From CAWEHT01 sp963808455 (lineage in GTDB: Bacteria; Chloroflexota; Anaerolineae; CG2-30-64-16), in contig CAWEHT010000108.1 in the NCBI GenBank assembly GCA_963808455.1, positions 1-13,814 on the forward strand: a DNA stretch of 13,814 nt, read 5' to 3'. How positions within the stretch are numbered: position 1 is the first letter of the stretch; every line of letters begins with the position of its first letter. Made by a program: the position numbers and the translations under genes. This document shows, piece after piece, positions 7,492-13,814 of this stretch. The notes below the pieces were generated by a model. The model did not search any database and was not told the origin of the DNA. It saw only the letters and a program-made list of their open reading frames with translations.

Positions 7492-7520
7492 AGTATAGCT
7501 CAAGCCCCAGGCTTTGTCTA
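7492..7520 (-). promoter_or_regulatory. Sigma-70-like promoter of the DUF362 gene
   Basis: TAGACA (7520-7515) and TATACT (7497-7492) are 17 bases apart on the minus strand, and the -10 element lies about 30 bases before the ATG at 7462, leaving a short leader with a strong ribosome site. It shares the 7463-7689 intergenic region with the divergent kinase promoter. Confidence 0.6.
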
Positions 7521-7639
7521 CTGCCCCCGGCATGACCTCCGCTCGCCCGGTTCGTGCGCGCCAGCGACGAATGCCCGTTGCCTTTTTGCCGGTCTGCACG
7601 TCATATTAGTTGAGAAATCATGAGTTTAGTCCGCGACGG

Positions 7640-7669
7640 TTGCGCAAAGGGCGCAATCTGTGGTATACA
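7640..7669 (+). promoter_or_regulatory. Possible promoter of the histidine kinase gene
   Basis: TTGCGC (7640-7645) and TATACA (7664-7669) are 18 bases apart. The site overlaps the GTG at 7660, the first possible start of the kinase frame, which argues for one of the later ATG codons (7690 or 7708) as the true start. Confidence 0.4.
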
Positions 7670-7689
7670 CATGCAAGCAAACGTCAACT

Positions 7690-9399
7690 ATGCCTACAGT
7701 TGTCAGTATGTGCTCGTCGCCTGTCGCCTTATTAGTCGCCTGTGCTGAGCTGCTGGAGAACTTCAACACCCACGCAGCACTGAGGCCGCGCGAGCGACTA
7801 TGGCAGGAGCTCCTGACACAACTCGCTGGCAAGACGCTTGCTAAAGGTGGCTGCCTTGATCCCGCAACCGGGCCCGCAAACGATCCTTTCTCGGGCGACC
7901 CACCTACAATACACGTCGGTAAGATGGACGATGCCAGCCTTGCCTGGGCGAGCACCGCGGCCGCTAAGATGTTACAAGACGGCGCCGAGTCGGCATTGCA
8001 TGAGAGCGACACCGGCAGCTCAGTCTGCGTAGTAGCGCCGGGTGGACCGGACCGTCCGGCTATCAGTCTCTGCCTGGAGTATCCCCCGACTTCCGAACTA
8101 ACCCCACAGTACGGCACCCTGCTGGCCGCGGTCCTCCGGGCAGCCGTAGCTTTTGCCCGGCAAGAGGAAGCGCGCGAACAAACGGCCGACCAGTTGGCCC
8201 GCTTTCAGGAGCTATACGAGGTAGGCCAAAGTATTACTTCGACCCTTGATCTTGAGCAGGTGTTGAGGCAGAGCACAGCGCGGGTAGCCGAGGTCCTCGG
8301 TGCGGAAGCCAGCACTCTGCTGCTCGCCGACGAAGCTAACCAGCAACTCGTCTTCAAGATCCCGGCTGGCCCCGCCGAACATTTGTTGTTAGAACAACGC
8401 ATGCCCATAGACAGAGGCCTGGCTGGCTGGGTGGCAACGCGCGGCGAGTCGCTCATTATCGAAGACGTTCAGCGCGACGACCGCTTCTATATGGAAATCG
8501 ACCGCCTGACCGGGTATCAGACACATTCGATCATGGCTGTCCCCTTGCGCGTCCAGGGGAAAATCATCGGTGTGGCCGAGGTGATCAACAAGCTCGGCGG
8601 GACGGCCTTCTCACCCAACGACCTGCAATGGCTGAGCACCTTGGCCCCATTGATTGCAGTTGCTATTGACAACGCGCGGCTCTTTGCCGAAGTTCGAGAA
8701 GAAAGCGACCGGATCATCGCCGCCGAAGAGAAGGTGCGCCATGAGTTGGCACGCAACCTGCACGACGGCCCTGCCCAGATTACGGCCGCCTTGATCCTCA
8801 ACATCGACATGGCACGCAGACAACTTGCAGCCAAGCCAGAGAAGATGGCCAAGGAACTCAACTTCCTCGAAAGCCAGGCGCAAGAGGCCAACCAAGAGGT
8901 TCGCGACCTCCTCTTCAACTTGCGGCCTCTCAGCCTGGAGGCCCATGGTCTGGAGGCCGCCCTGGTGCAGCTTGTGGAACGTGTCCAGGCTCACGCTGGC
9001 TTCGAGTTGCACCTGGAAATTGCGCCAAAGGCAGCCGATGGGCTCGACTCAAAGGCCGCGGGAACGCTCTTCGTCATCGTGCAAGAGGCCCTCAACAACA
9101 TCCAGAAGCATGCCCGTGCTCAGAATGTGTGGGTACGGCTTGGCCGCACCCACGCGCACCTGTGGGTTGCCATTGCAGATGATGGCATGGGCTTTGATGT
9201 CCACGAGGTGGACACACACTATGCGCAACTGGGAAACTTCGGCTTGCTCAACATGCGGGAGCGAGCACGCCTGATCAACGGCCGAACGCGAATCGAGTCT
9301 CCACGACCAGGCACTGCCACTGGCACCCTGGTGCAGGTCCAGGTTCCACTCTCACGGGTGCTGCAGAGCAAGACTGGTGCTGAGGGTGAGCTGACCTGA
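7690..9399 (+). CDS. GAF-domain sensor histidine kinase (HisKA_3 / NarL-partner type)
   Basis: The product autophosphorylates on histidine and passes the phosphate to a response regulator. Counting from ATG 7690 (569 residues), it has an N-terminal part (about 1-165) that may be a degenerate GAF domain, a short helical linker, a clear GAF domain (about 188-335, with PIDRGLAGWVATRGESLII and IIGVAEVINK), a HisKA_3 dimerisation helix with the phospho-acceptor H358 in ARNLHDGPAQ, and an HATPase_c domain with its N box at about 462-472 (VQEALNNIQKHA), G1 at D497 (DDGMGF) and a GLLNMRERA segment. No membrane segment is seen, so it is a cytoplasmic sensor of a small ligand or redox/gas cue. GTG 7660 would add ten residues but falls inside the proposed promoter; ATG 7708 is a third option. 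No response regulator is present, so it is an orphan here. It is divergent from the DUF362 gene and convergent with the EF-G-like gene. Confidence 0.92.
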   Translation: MPTVVSMCSSPVALLVACAELLENFNTHAALRPRERLWQELLTQLAGKTLAKGGCLDPATGPANDPFSGDPPTIHVGKMDDASLAWASTAAAKMLQDGAESALHESDTGSSVCVVAPGGPDRPAISLCLEYPPTSELTPQYGTLLAAVLRAAVAFARQEEAREQTADQLARFQELYEVGQSITSTLDLEQVLRQSTARVAEVLGAEASTLLLADEANQQLVFKIPAGPAEHLLLEQRMPIDRGLAGWVATRGESLIIEDVQRDDRFYMEIDRLTGYQTHSIMAVPLRVQGKIIGVAEVINKLGGTAFSPNDLQWLSTLAPLIAVAIDNARLFAEVREESDRIIAAEEKVRHELARNLHDGPAQITAALILNIDMARRQLAAKPEKMAKELNFLESQAQEANQEVRDLLFNLRPLSLEAHGLEAALVQLVERVQAHAGFELHLEIAPKAADGLDSKAAGTLFVIVQEALNNIQKHARAQNVWVRLGRTHAHLWVAIADDGMGFDVHEVDTHYAQLGNFGLLNMRERARLINGRTRIESPRPGTATGTLVQVQVPLSRVLQSKTGAEGELT

Positions 9400-9442
9400 C
9401 AGCAACGGAGGCGCCGCTGGAGACTTGAGCCGTAAGGGAATC

Positions 9443-9485
9443 AAAAGACCCGGCGCCGGTCTGGTCGGCTGGTGCCGGGTCCTTT
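9443..9485. terminator. Bidirectional intrinsic terminator between convergent genes
   Basis: An 11-bp stem (9447-9457 pairing with 9471-9481, one G-T wobble) closes a 13-base loop. It is flanked by AAAA on the left and CTTTA on the right. It lies about 45 bases after the kinase stop and 20 bases after the EF-G-like stop on the other strand, where it is followed by TTTTG. It is better formed for the minus-strand gene because of the longer T run. Confidence 0.75.
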
Positions 9486-9506
9486 ATGGCTTGGAATTTT
9501 GATGGC

Positions 9507-11588
9507 CTATTCTGCTTCTGTTGCCTCGCGTTTGGCCTGAGCGATGACCTGCTCGGCCACATTGTGCGGCGCTGCCTCGTAGTGCGACAACTTCATTCCA
9601 TAGAGACCCCGGCCTTGCGTCATGGATCGTAAGTCGATCGCATAACGCTGCATTTCGGCCATCGGCACGAGCGCAGTGACGATCCCTTTGCCCTTGGCCT
9701 GCTCCATCCCCTGGACTCTGCCACGCCGCGTATTGAGGTCCCCCATGATATCGCCCATGAACTCCTCCGGCACCGTGATGCGCACCTCCATGATGGGCTC
9801 GAGCAGGACCGGTCCTGCTGCCAGGAAGATCTTTTTGAATACCTCGCGCCCCGCAATTTGAAACGCAATATCCTTGGAATCGACCGGGTGCATCTTGCCA
9901 TCGTAGACTTCACAGCGCACATCAACGACCGGATAGCCCGCCAGAGGGCCGCTGTCGAGAGCCGCCTTTACGCCCTTCTCGATGGATGGAAAGAAGCTGT
10001 TGGAGATCGCGCCGCCGAACACACGGCTCGTATCAAACTCAAAGCCCTGACCGGACGGCAGGGGCTTGATCTCCATATGCACTTCCGCAAACTGTCCCGC
10101 CCCGCCAGTCTGTTTCTTATGTCGATGAAAGTCGGCTGCGTTGTGCGTCACCGACTCCCGATACGGCACCTTGGGCACAGCGGTCTCCACGCCCACCCCA
10201 AACTTAGCCTGCATCCGTCGCACGGCCAGGTCGATGTGCTGCTCGCCCATGCCAGCGAGGATCGTCTGCCCGGTGCCGAGCTCAAAGCGCCAGCGCAAGG
10301 TTGGGTCTTCCTCGGTGATACGCGTGAGTGTGGGCCCCATCTTTGCCGAATCGGCCTTAGTTTTCGGGCTGACGGCCACTTCGTAGAGCGGTGCCGGATA
10401 TTCCGGCCGTGGCAGCATCAGCGGTTGAGCCTTGTCACACAGGGTGTCATTCGTGCCGGTCGAGCTCAACTTAGTCACGCCGCCGATGTCACCGGCCTGC
10501 ACGTTCGGCGTTTGAAGCTGTTCCTTTCCACGAGGCACGAAGAGCTGTCCAATACGTTCTTCATTGCCGCTAGGCATGCTGTATACGCGGGAATCGGACG
10601 AAAACACACCCGACACTACGCGAAAAAGCGTAATCTTGCCCACATAAGGATCCGCCGTCGTCTTGAAAGCAAAAACCGCCAGCGGCCCTGATGCATCGGC
10701 TGTCAGCGTCAACTGGTCCCCATTGGGACGCTCGGCCACGCGAGGGCTGGCTTCGAGCGGGCTCGGCATAAACGCCACCAGCACGCGTCAAGCAGGCTGC
10801 GAACGCCGATGTTATTTGCGGCCGAGCCGCAAAAGACCAGAGTGATGTTCCCCTTGCTAATCCCGGCTCGAAGTCCGCGGCTGATCTCCTCTGCGGTAAG
10901 TTCTTCGCCCTCCAAGTATTTCATGATCAGCTCGTCATCACCTTCCGCGGAAGCCTCGATGAGCTGCATGCGGGCTGTCTCCACCTCGTCGGCCATTTGC
11001 GCCGGCACTTCGCTGACCTCCGCATTCTCGCCGATGTAGGCATTCCGGGTGATCAGGTCGAACAATGCCACGGAATTCTGAGCCCTCGCCGCCTATGGGT
11101 AGCTGTGCCGGCACGATGGTGCCGCCAAACGCGTCGCGCAGGTTCTGCAACAGCGCGCTGAAACGGGCATTCTCGCGATCCATCTTGTTGATGAAAACCG
11201 TGCGCGGTAGACCTGCATCTTCGGCATAACCCCAGGTCAGCTCTGTACCGACCTCGATGCCTGCAACAGCGTCAATTACTACCAGCGTCGCGTCGGCCAC
11301 GGCCAATGCACCTCGCGTTTCGCCGACAAAGTCGATGAAACCTGGAGTATCGAGGACATTGACTTTGTGGCCGCGCCATTCACATGGCAGCACGGATACG
11401 TTGACCGACAGGCGCCGGCGGCTCTCCTCATCATCCCAGTCAGAGACCGTCGTACCATCCTCGACCCGACCACGACGCATGGTCGCGCCCGTGTCAAACA
11501 ACATGGCCTCAGAGAGGCTGGTCTTGCCGGCGCTGCCATGACCAATCAAAGCGATGTTCCGGATATTCGCCGCCCCAAAGCTGGCCAT
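9507..11588 (-). CDS. fusA: EF-G-like translational GTPase (EF-G-2 type), frame interrupted twice
   Basis: Three frames on the minus strand join into one 693-residue EF-G-like protein. From ATG 11588 (AAGGAGGG upstream): the GTPase domain with G1 GHGSAGKTS (16-24), DTPGF (80-84) and NKMDRE (134-139). A surplus base near 11060 (FRGIV|DLITRNAYIG) shifts to the second frame, with the GSAANNIGVRSLLDA segment. A missing base near 10785 (LLDA|VLVAFMPSPLE) shifts to the third, which holds domain II, domain III (GMGEQHIDLAVRRM), domain IV (KKQTGGAGQFAEV) and domain V (EPIMEVRITVPEEFMGD ... RGRVQGMEQ). The two errors cancel. The switch-II motif has F where canonical EF-G has the catalytic His (DTPGH). 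This and the RRGRVEDGTT stretch match the Thermus EF-G-2 subfamily rather than housekeeping EF-G, so the role is a paralogue of uncertain function. Intact motifs in all frames suggest sequencing indels, but a decaying paralogue is possible. Confidence 0.85.
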
Positions 11589-11614
11589 TTACCCTCCTTG
11601 CCAAGCAGCCGAAC

Positions 11615-11649
11615 CGGGAATCTCGCCGGCCCAGAAAGCCGGGTTCCCG
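11615..11649 (-). promoter_or_regulatory. Leader hairpin next to the EF-G-like ribosome-binding site
   Basis: A 6-bp outer stem (11615-11620 with 11644-11649, CGGGAA/TTCCCG) encloses a 5-bp inner stem (11626-11630 with 11638-11642) and a 7-base loop. In the minus-strand transcript it ends about 15-20 bases before AAGGAGGG, so it could affect translation initiation. Confidence 0.35.
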
Positions 11650-11710
11650 TGCTCTTCACTTGATCCTTGTGAAAGCTCCGTTGGTATGTGGAAATGTGAG
11701 AGATACGCAC

Positions 11711-11744
11711 AAAAAGCAGCCAGGTTCCATGAGCATCTGGCTGC
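11711..11744 (-). terminator. Intrinsic terminator downstream of the EF-G-like promoter
   Basis: On the minus strand GCAGCCAG (11744-11737) pairs with CTGGCTGC (11723-11716) as a perfect 8-bp stem with a 13-base loop, followed at once by TTTTT (11715-11711). It works only in the minus direction. It lies about 70 bases after the possible true end of the upstream exported-protein gene, which it could terminate, but also after the promoter at 11759-11787, so it may act as an attenuator for the EF-G-like gene. Confidence 0.65.
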
Positions 11745-11758
11745 CCGCCAATCCCCCT

Positions 11759-11787
11759 ATTCTATCCAAAACACGCGGGCATGTCAA
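11759..11787 (-). promoter_or_regulatory. Strong sigma-70-like promoter ahead of the EF-G-like gene
   Basis: A consensus TTGACA (11787-11782) and TAGAAT (11764-11759) are 17 bases apart on the minus strand. Transcription would begin near 11752 and give a leader of about 165 bases before the ATG at 11588, passing through the terminator at 11711-11744. Confidence 0.65.
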
Positions 11788-12064
11788 AGAAAATGCCCAG
11801 CCTGCCGAGCCTTCACCTCTCCAAGAAATCCAGTATAGCCTCCCACACGCTTACAAGCAGGCTGCGAGTTGCACTGGTGCTGCCTGGCATAGGCGTTGCA
11901 GCAACTGGAGGCTGAACGGCGGCTCCCTCGGCCTTACTCGCGGCCGGATGGCGTGTAAGTGGCTGCGTAAGGCGAAATGGCACTTGCCTGCGGATTGGGC
12001 GAGGTCGCAACAGATGTTAGGATAATGGGCCTGGCCGCTGCGAGCAGTACGCCGCCAGGCCGGC

Positions 12065-12778
12065 CTAACGCAACCTCGACATGACGCCCGCCTTGCGTGG
12101 CAGGCGGCAAGGACCCCACCAAGGATGCCCCTGACCCATCGTGCGGGACCCGGGCGGCGTCGGAGTAGTAATGATTGGCAAGAACCCTAACGCAGAGACC
12201 GGGTGAGGCTGTGGCCTCGGGACCGGCGTTCGCGTGGCAGCGTTCCCAGGGGTGTCCTGTGACGGTGGTGTCGGGGTCATGATCAGCACCTGACTCGGGT
12301 CGATGTATAGACGCGTTGGTGCAGGTGTAGGTGCGCTGGCCTCCGCCGGGTCTGGCCACACGATGACCCCATCTAAGGGGCCGGTTAGCCCCCATGCCTG
12401 GCCGACTTCATAGCTGACATCGACCACCCAGTTACGGTCGAGCAAGTCCGGGACATCCTCCGTCCTGGCGCAGTCGACCACCAAGAAGGGCCCGTAAACG
12501 ACGTCGGTGCCGGGCAGCTGAAGCCAGACCTTGCGCCCGATGTCGCCCACACGCAGGAGTGCCACCGATCCCACACAATCATCGCAGCGCGGCAATTGCT
12601 CTCGTTGCTCGCGATAGTTGGCAACGAAGTCCATGATACCCGGTCCGTAGTAAGTCACAAGCCCCATCTCGGGCAGGCTCGTGCGATCCCAGTAGCCCGG
12701 CTGAATCTGCTGCGGCTGGGATGGGGGCGCCAACTGGAGTGTGATCCAAGAGAGAACCAGGATCACAAAGACACGCAT
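12065..12778 (-). CDS. Exported double-psi beta-barrel-like (RlpA/expansin-like) protein with Pro/Thr-rich tail
   Basis: The 237-residue frame starts at ATG 12778 with AAGGA upstream and a signal peptide (about 1-18, VFVILVLSWITLQL). The segment at about 35-145 has the order seen in double-psi beta-barrel proteins: a GLVTYYGPG start, a Cys pair (CDDC, about 65-68), GDIGRKVWLQLPG, the YGPFLVVDCA motif and a DVSYEVGQAWGLTGP end with a conserved-looking acidic residue. Such domains bind or act on cell-wall polysaccharide or serve as scaffolds; activity is not clear here. A Pro/Thr/Ala-rich tail follows. The last 35 residues (Trp, Arg and Cys rich, ending MSRLR) look like read-through in a wrong frame. 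A shift near 12155 and another near 11940 would extend the protein to a stop at 11813 (about 321 residues, ending VWEAILDFLER). The weak family resemblance is the main uncertainty. Confidence 0.65.
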   Translation of the reverse strand: MRVFVILVLSWITLQLAPPSQPQQIQPGYWDRTSLPEMGLVTYYGPGIMDFVANYREQREQLPRCDDCVGSVALLRVGDIGRKVWLQLPGTDVVYGPFLVVDCARTEDVPDLLDRNWVVDVSYEVGQAWGLTGPLDGVIVWPDPAEASAPTPAPTRLYIDPSQVLIMTPTPPSQDTPGNAATRTPVPRPQPHPVSALGFLPIITTPTPPGSRTMGQGHPWWGPCRLPRKAGVMSRLR

Positions 12779-12871
12779 GCCAGGTTCCTTTGGTCAGAAA
12801 AGTGCTATACTACACTATATGCAGAAGGCACCAATTGGGCAACCTCATGCCCACGCGAAGGGGGTAGCACC
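12779..12871. promoter_or_regulatory. Divergent promoter region between the exported-protein gene and uvdE
   Basis: This 93-base region contains the only AT-rich block nearby (about 12795-12830), with TATACT and CTATAT on the plus strand and TAGTAT/TATAGC on the minus strand. TTGGTG lies 16-19 bases before the minus-strand candidates. Spacing on the plus strand is poor, so I place no exact element there. Confidence 0.35.
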
Positions 12872-13684
12872 ATGCGTCTGGGGTTTGCAGGCAGGTCTTT
12901 TGCGCATCCCGAGTTGAGAAGCCACGATTCGCGCAGATGGCAGAACCGGCCGCACCTGAGCGTGAGCCTGGTCTACCTGCGCGACATGATTGTCTATCTG
13001 GCCCGCGCTGGCATCTCAATGTATCGCATGTCATCTGAGCTGGCGCCCTACGCCACTCACCCCGGCTTGCCGGAGTTTCACAACCAGATAGAAGAATGCA
13101 GAAGCGAACTGGCTGCGGTTGGCGGGCTGGTTGTCGAGGCGGGCCTCCGCGTTTCGATCCACCTTGGGCAACATGTTGTGCTGAGCGCACCCGAACCTGA
13201 ACTCGTGGCACGCAGCACAGCCGAGGTATGCAGCGCGGCTGCCCTGTTGGATGCGATGGGCCTCGATGCTGAAGCAGTCATCATCGGCCACATCGGGGGC
13301 TTGTATGGCGACCGAGACGGCTCGCGCGAGCGTTTCGTTGCCGCATGGAACAACCTCCCGGAACTGGCACGCCGCCGGCACGTGCTCGAAAACGACGACT
13401 TCCGCTTCAGCGTCAACGATACGCTATGGGTCCACAGAGAAACAGGTGTCCGCCTGGTCTTCGACCGCCTACACCACCGGCTTAACCACGCATCAGGCCT
13501 GGACGAACATGATGCCCTGGCAGCCTGCCTGACAACATGGCCACCCGGCGTGCGACCGAAAGTGCACTTCAGCAGCCCACGGACCGAGTTTAACCTTGAC
13601 CCTCGGCACGCAGGGGTCCGGCCGCGCATTCGGCCACCGAGGTGGCACAATCACTCCGACTATGCCAACCCTTTCGTCGGTTGA
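12872..13684 (+). CDS. uvsE: UV damage endonuclease UvdE/UVDE, C-terminally truncated
   Basis: UVDE nicks DNA 5' to UV photoproducts and some other lesions, starting an alternative excision repair. The 270-residue product has the TIM-barrel family pattern and most metal ligands: RMSSELAPYA (52-61), SIHLGQ with H97, GHIGG with H140, LEND with E173, VFDRLHH with D198 and H201, RPKVHFSS with K230 (the position carboxylated in the Thermus enzyme) and H232, and NHSDY with H261. The frame then stops at HSDYANPFVG, before the final conserved segment (D-V-M-x-E-A-K), which supplies a last metal-binding glutamate. None of the three frames after 13684 restores it. The enzyme is therefore probably impaired, or the sequence is damaged here. 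ATG 12872 follows AAGGGGG; the longer open frame upstream runs antisense to the exported-protein gene and is not real. The symbol follows Thermus/Deinococcus usage. Confidence 0.85.
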   Translation: MRLGFAGRSFAHPELRSHDSRRWQNRPHLSVSLVYLRDMIVYLARAGISMYRMSSELAPYATHPGLPEFHNQIEECRSELAAVGGLVVEAGLRVSIHLGQHVVLSAPEPELVARSTAEVCSAAALLDAMGLDAEAVIIGHIGGLYGDRDGSRERFVAAWNNLPELARRRHVLENDDFRFSVNDTLWVHRETGVRLVFDRLHHRLNHASGLDEHDALAACLTTWPPGVRPKVHFSSPRTEFNLDPRHAGVRPRIRPPRWHNHSDYANPFVG

Positions 13685-13750
13685 CAGTCAAGTCCTAAAT
13701 GTTCTGTAGAATCCCATTCCTCAGGGTAGTTGGTTCTTGTTGTTGGTGGT

Positions 13751-13807
13751 TGAGAGGGGGGCCAGCTTGCGGAGGGCGTAGCCCGAAGCAAGCTGGCCCC
13801 CCTCTCA
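13751..13807. repeat. Perfect 20-bp inverted repeat with nested inner hairpin
   Basis: The arms 13751-13770 and 13788-13807 are perfectly complementary over 20 bases. The 17-base centre itself contains GGGC/GCCC (13774-13777 with 13781-13784) around GTA. It lies 66 bases after the truncated uvdE stop. There is no T run within the 7 bases left in the window, so it is not an ordinary terminator as seen. It could be a dispersed palindromic repeat, one end of a small mobile element, or a very stable cruciform. Confidence 0.85.
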
Positions 13808-13814
13808 GGCGGCT

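Larger units (their letters stand above)
11589..12064. other. Noncoding stretch with promoter, terminator and leader hairpin ahead of the EF-G-like gene
   Basis: From right to left on the minus strand this 476-base stretch holds a coding-like but frame-broken tail (to about 11813) that may belong to the upstream exported protein, a strong promoter (11759-11787), an intrinsic terminator (11711-11744) and a two-part hairpin just before the ribosome site (11615-11649). I see no RNA gene and no recognised riboswitch class. Confidence 0.5.

Noticed and set aside
9858..10691. 277-codon plus-strand open frame
   Set aside because: It is the antisense shadow of conserved EF-G domains II-IV on the minus strand and has no recognisable protein features.
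11861..11925. Short inverted repeat AGTTGC/GCAACT
   Set aside because: Only six base pairs with a loop of nearly thirty bases, and no T run or conserved context, so expected by chance.
12596..12871. Longer open frame upstream of uvdE
   Set aside because: It runs antisense through the start of the exported-protein gene and matches nothing in the UVDE family; ATG 12872 with AAGGGGG fits the family N-terminus (MRLGFA).
13681..13712. TTGACA ... TAGAAT as a rightward promoter after uvdE
   Set aside because: The two hexamers are 20 bases apart, too far for a normal sigma-70 promoter, and TTGACA overlaps the uvdE stop codon.

Overview
The window looks like a piece of a GC-rich bacterial chromosome, most probably from the Chloroflexota. 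That is an inference from gene style: an ECF sigma/anti-sigma pair in front of a secreted polymer-forming protein with a C-terminal helix-hairpin-helix domain, an EF-G-2-type paralogue, a UVDE endonuclease, and a DUF362 protein with a C-terminal membrane anchor. Nothing in the window (no rRNA, no marker gene) fixes the taxon. I see no CRISPR array, insertion sequence, tRNA or phage gene.

Layout. (1) Positions 1-3403, minus strand: an operon with a good sigma-70-like promoter (3375-3403), a doubtful tiny ORF, an unrecognised membrane protein, argF (ornithine carbamoyltransferase), cdaA (diadenylate cyclase) and the start of a YbbR/CdaR-like regulator that runs off the left edge. It joins arginine synthesis to c-di-AMP production. 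(2) 3418-6174, minus strand: ECF sigma factor, zinc-finger anti-sigma factor and a secreted/membrane polymer-forming protein, behind a promoter that matches TGAAAC-N16-CGTA exactly and suggests autoregulation. (3) 6254-7520, minus strand: a DUF362 protein with its own promoter. (4) 7640-9399, plus strand: a GAF-domain histidine kinase of the NarL-partner type with no response regulator in the window. (5) 9443-9485: a bidirectional terminator shared by the kinase and the convergent EF-G gene. (6) 9507-11588, minus strand: an EF-G-2-like GTPase broken by two compensating single-base indels, behind a leader with a strong promoter and an intrinsic terminator. (7) 12065-12778, minus strand: an exported double-psi beta-barrel-like protein, perhaps itself frameshifted at its C-terminus. 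(8) 12872-13684, plus strand: UVDE cut off before its last metal-ligand segment, followed by a perfect 20-bp inverted repeat at the right edge.

A theme of the window is that several unrelated genes carry single-base frame breaks although their protein motifs are otherwise well kept. The simplest reading is sequencing or assembly indels rather than real decay, and start/stop coordinates of those genes should be read with that in mind. The most interesting biological points are the self-regulated ECF/polymer-forming envelope module, the argF-cdaA-cdaR linkage, the promoter-terminator arrangement ahead of the EF-G-like gene, and the truncated UVDE next to the long palindrome.
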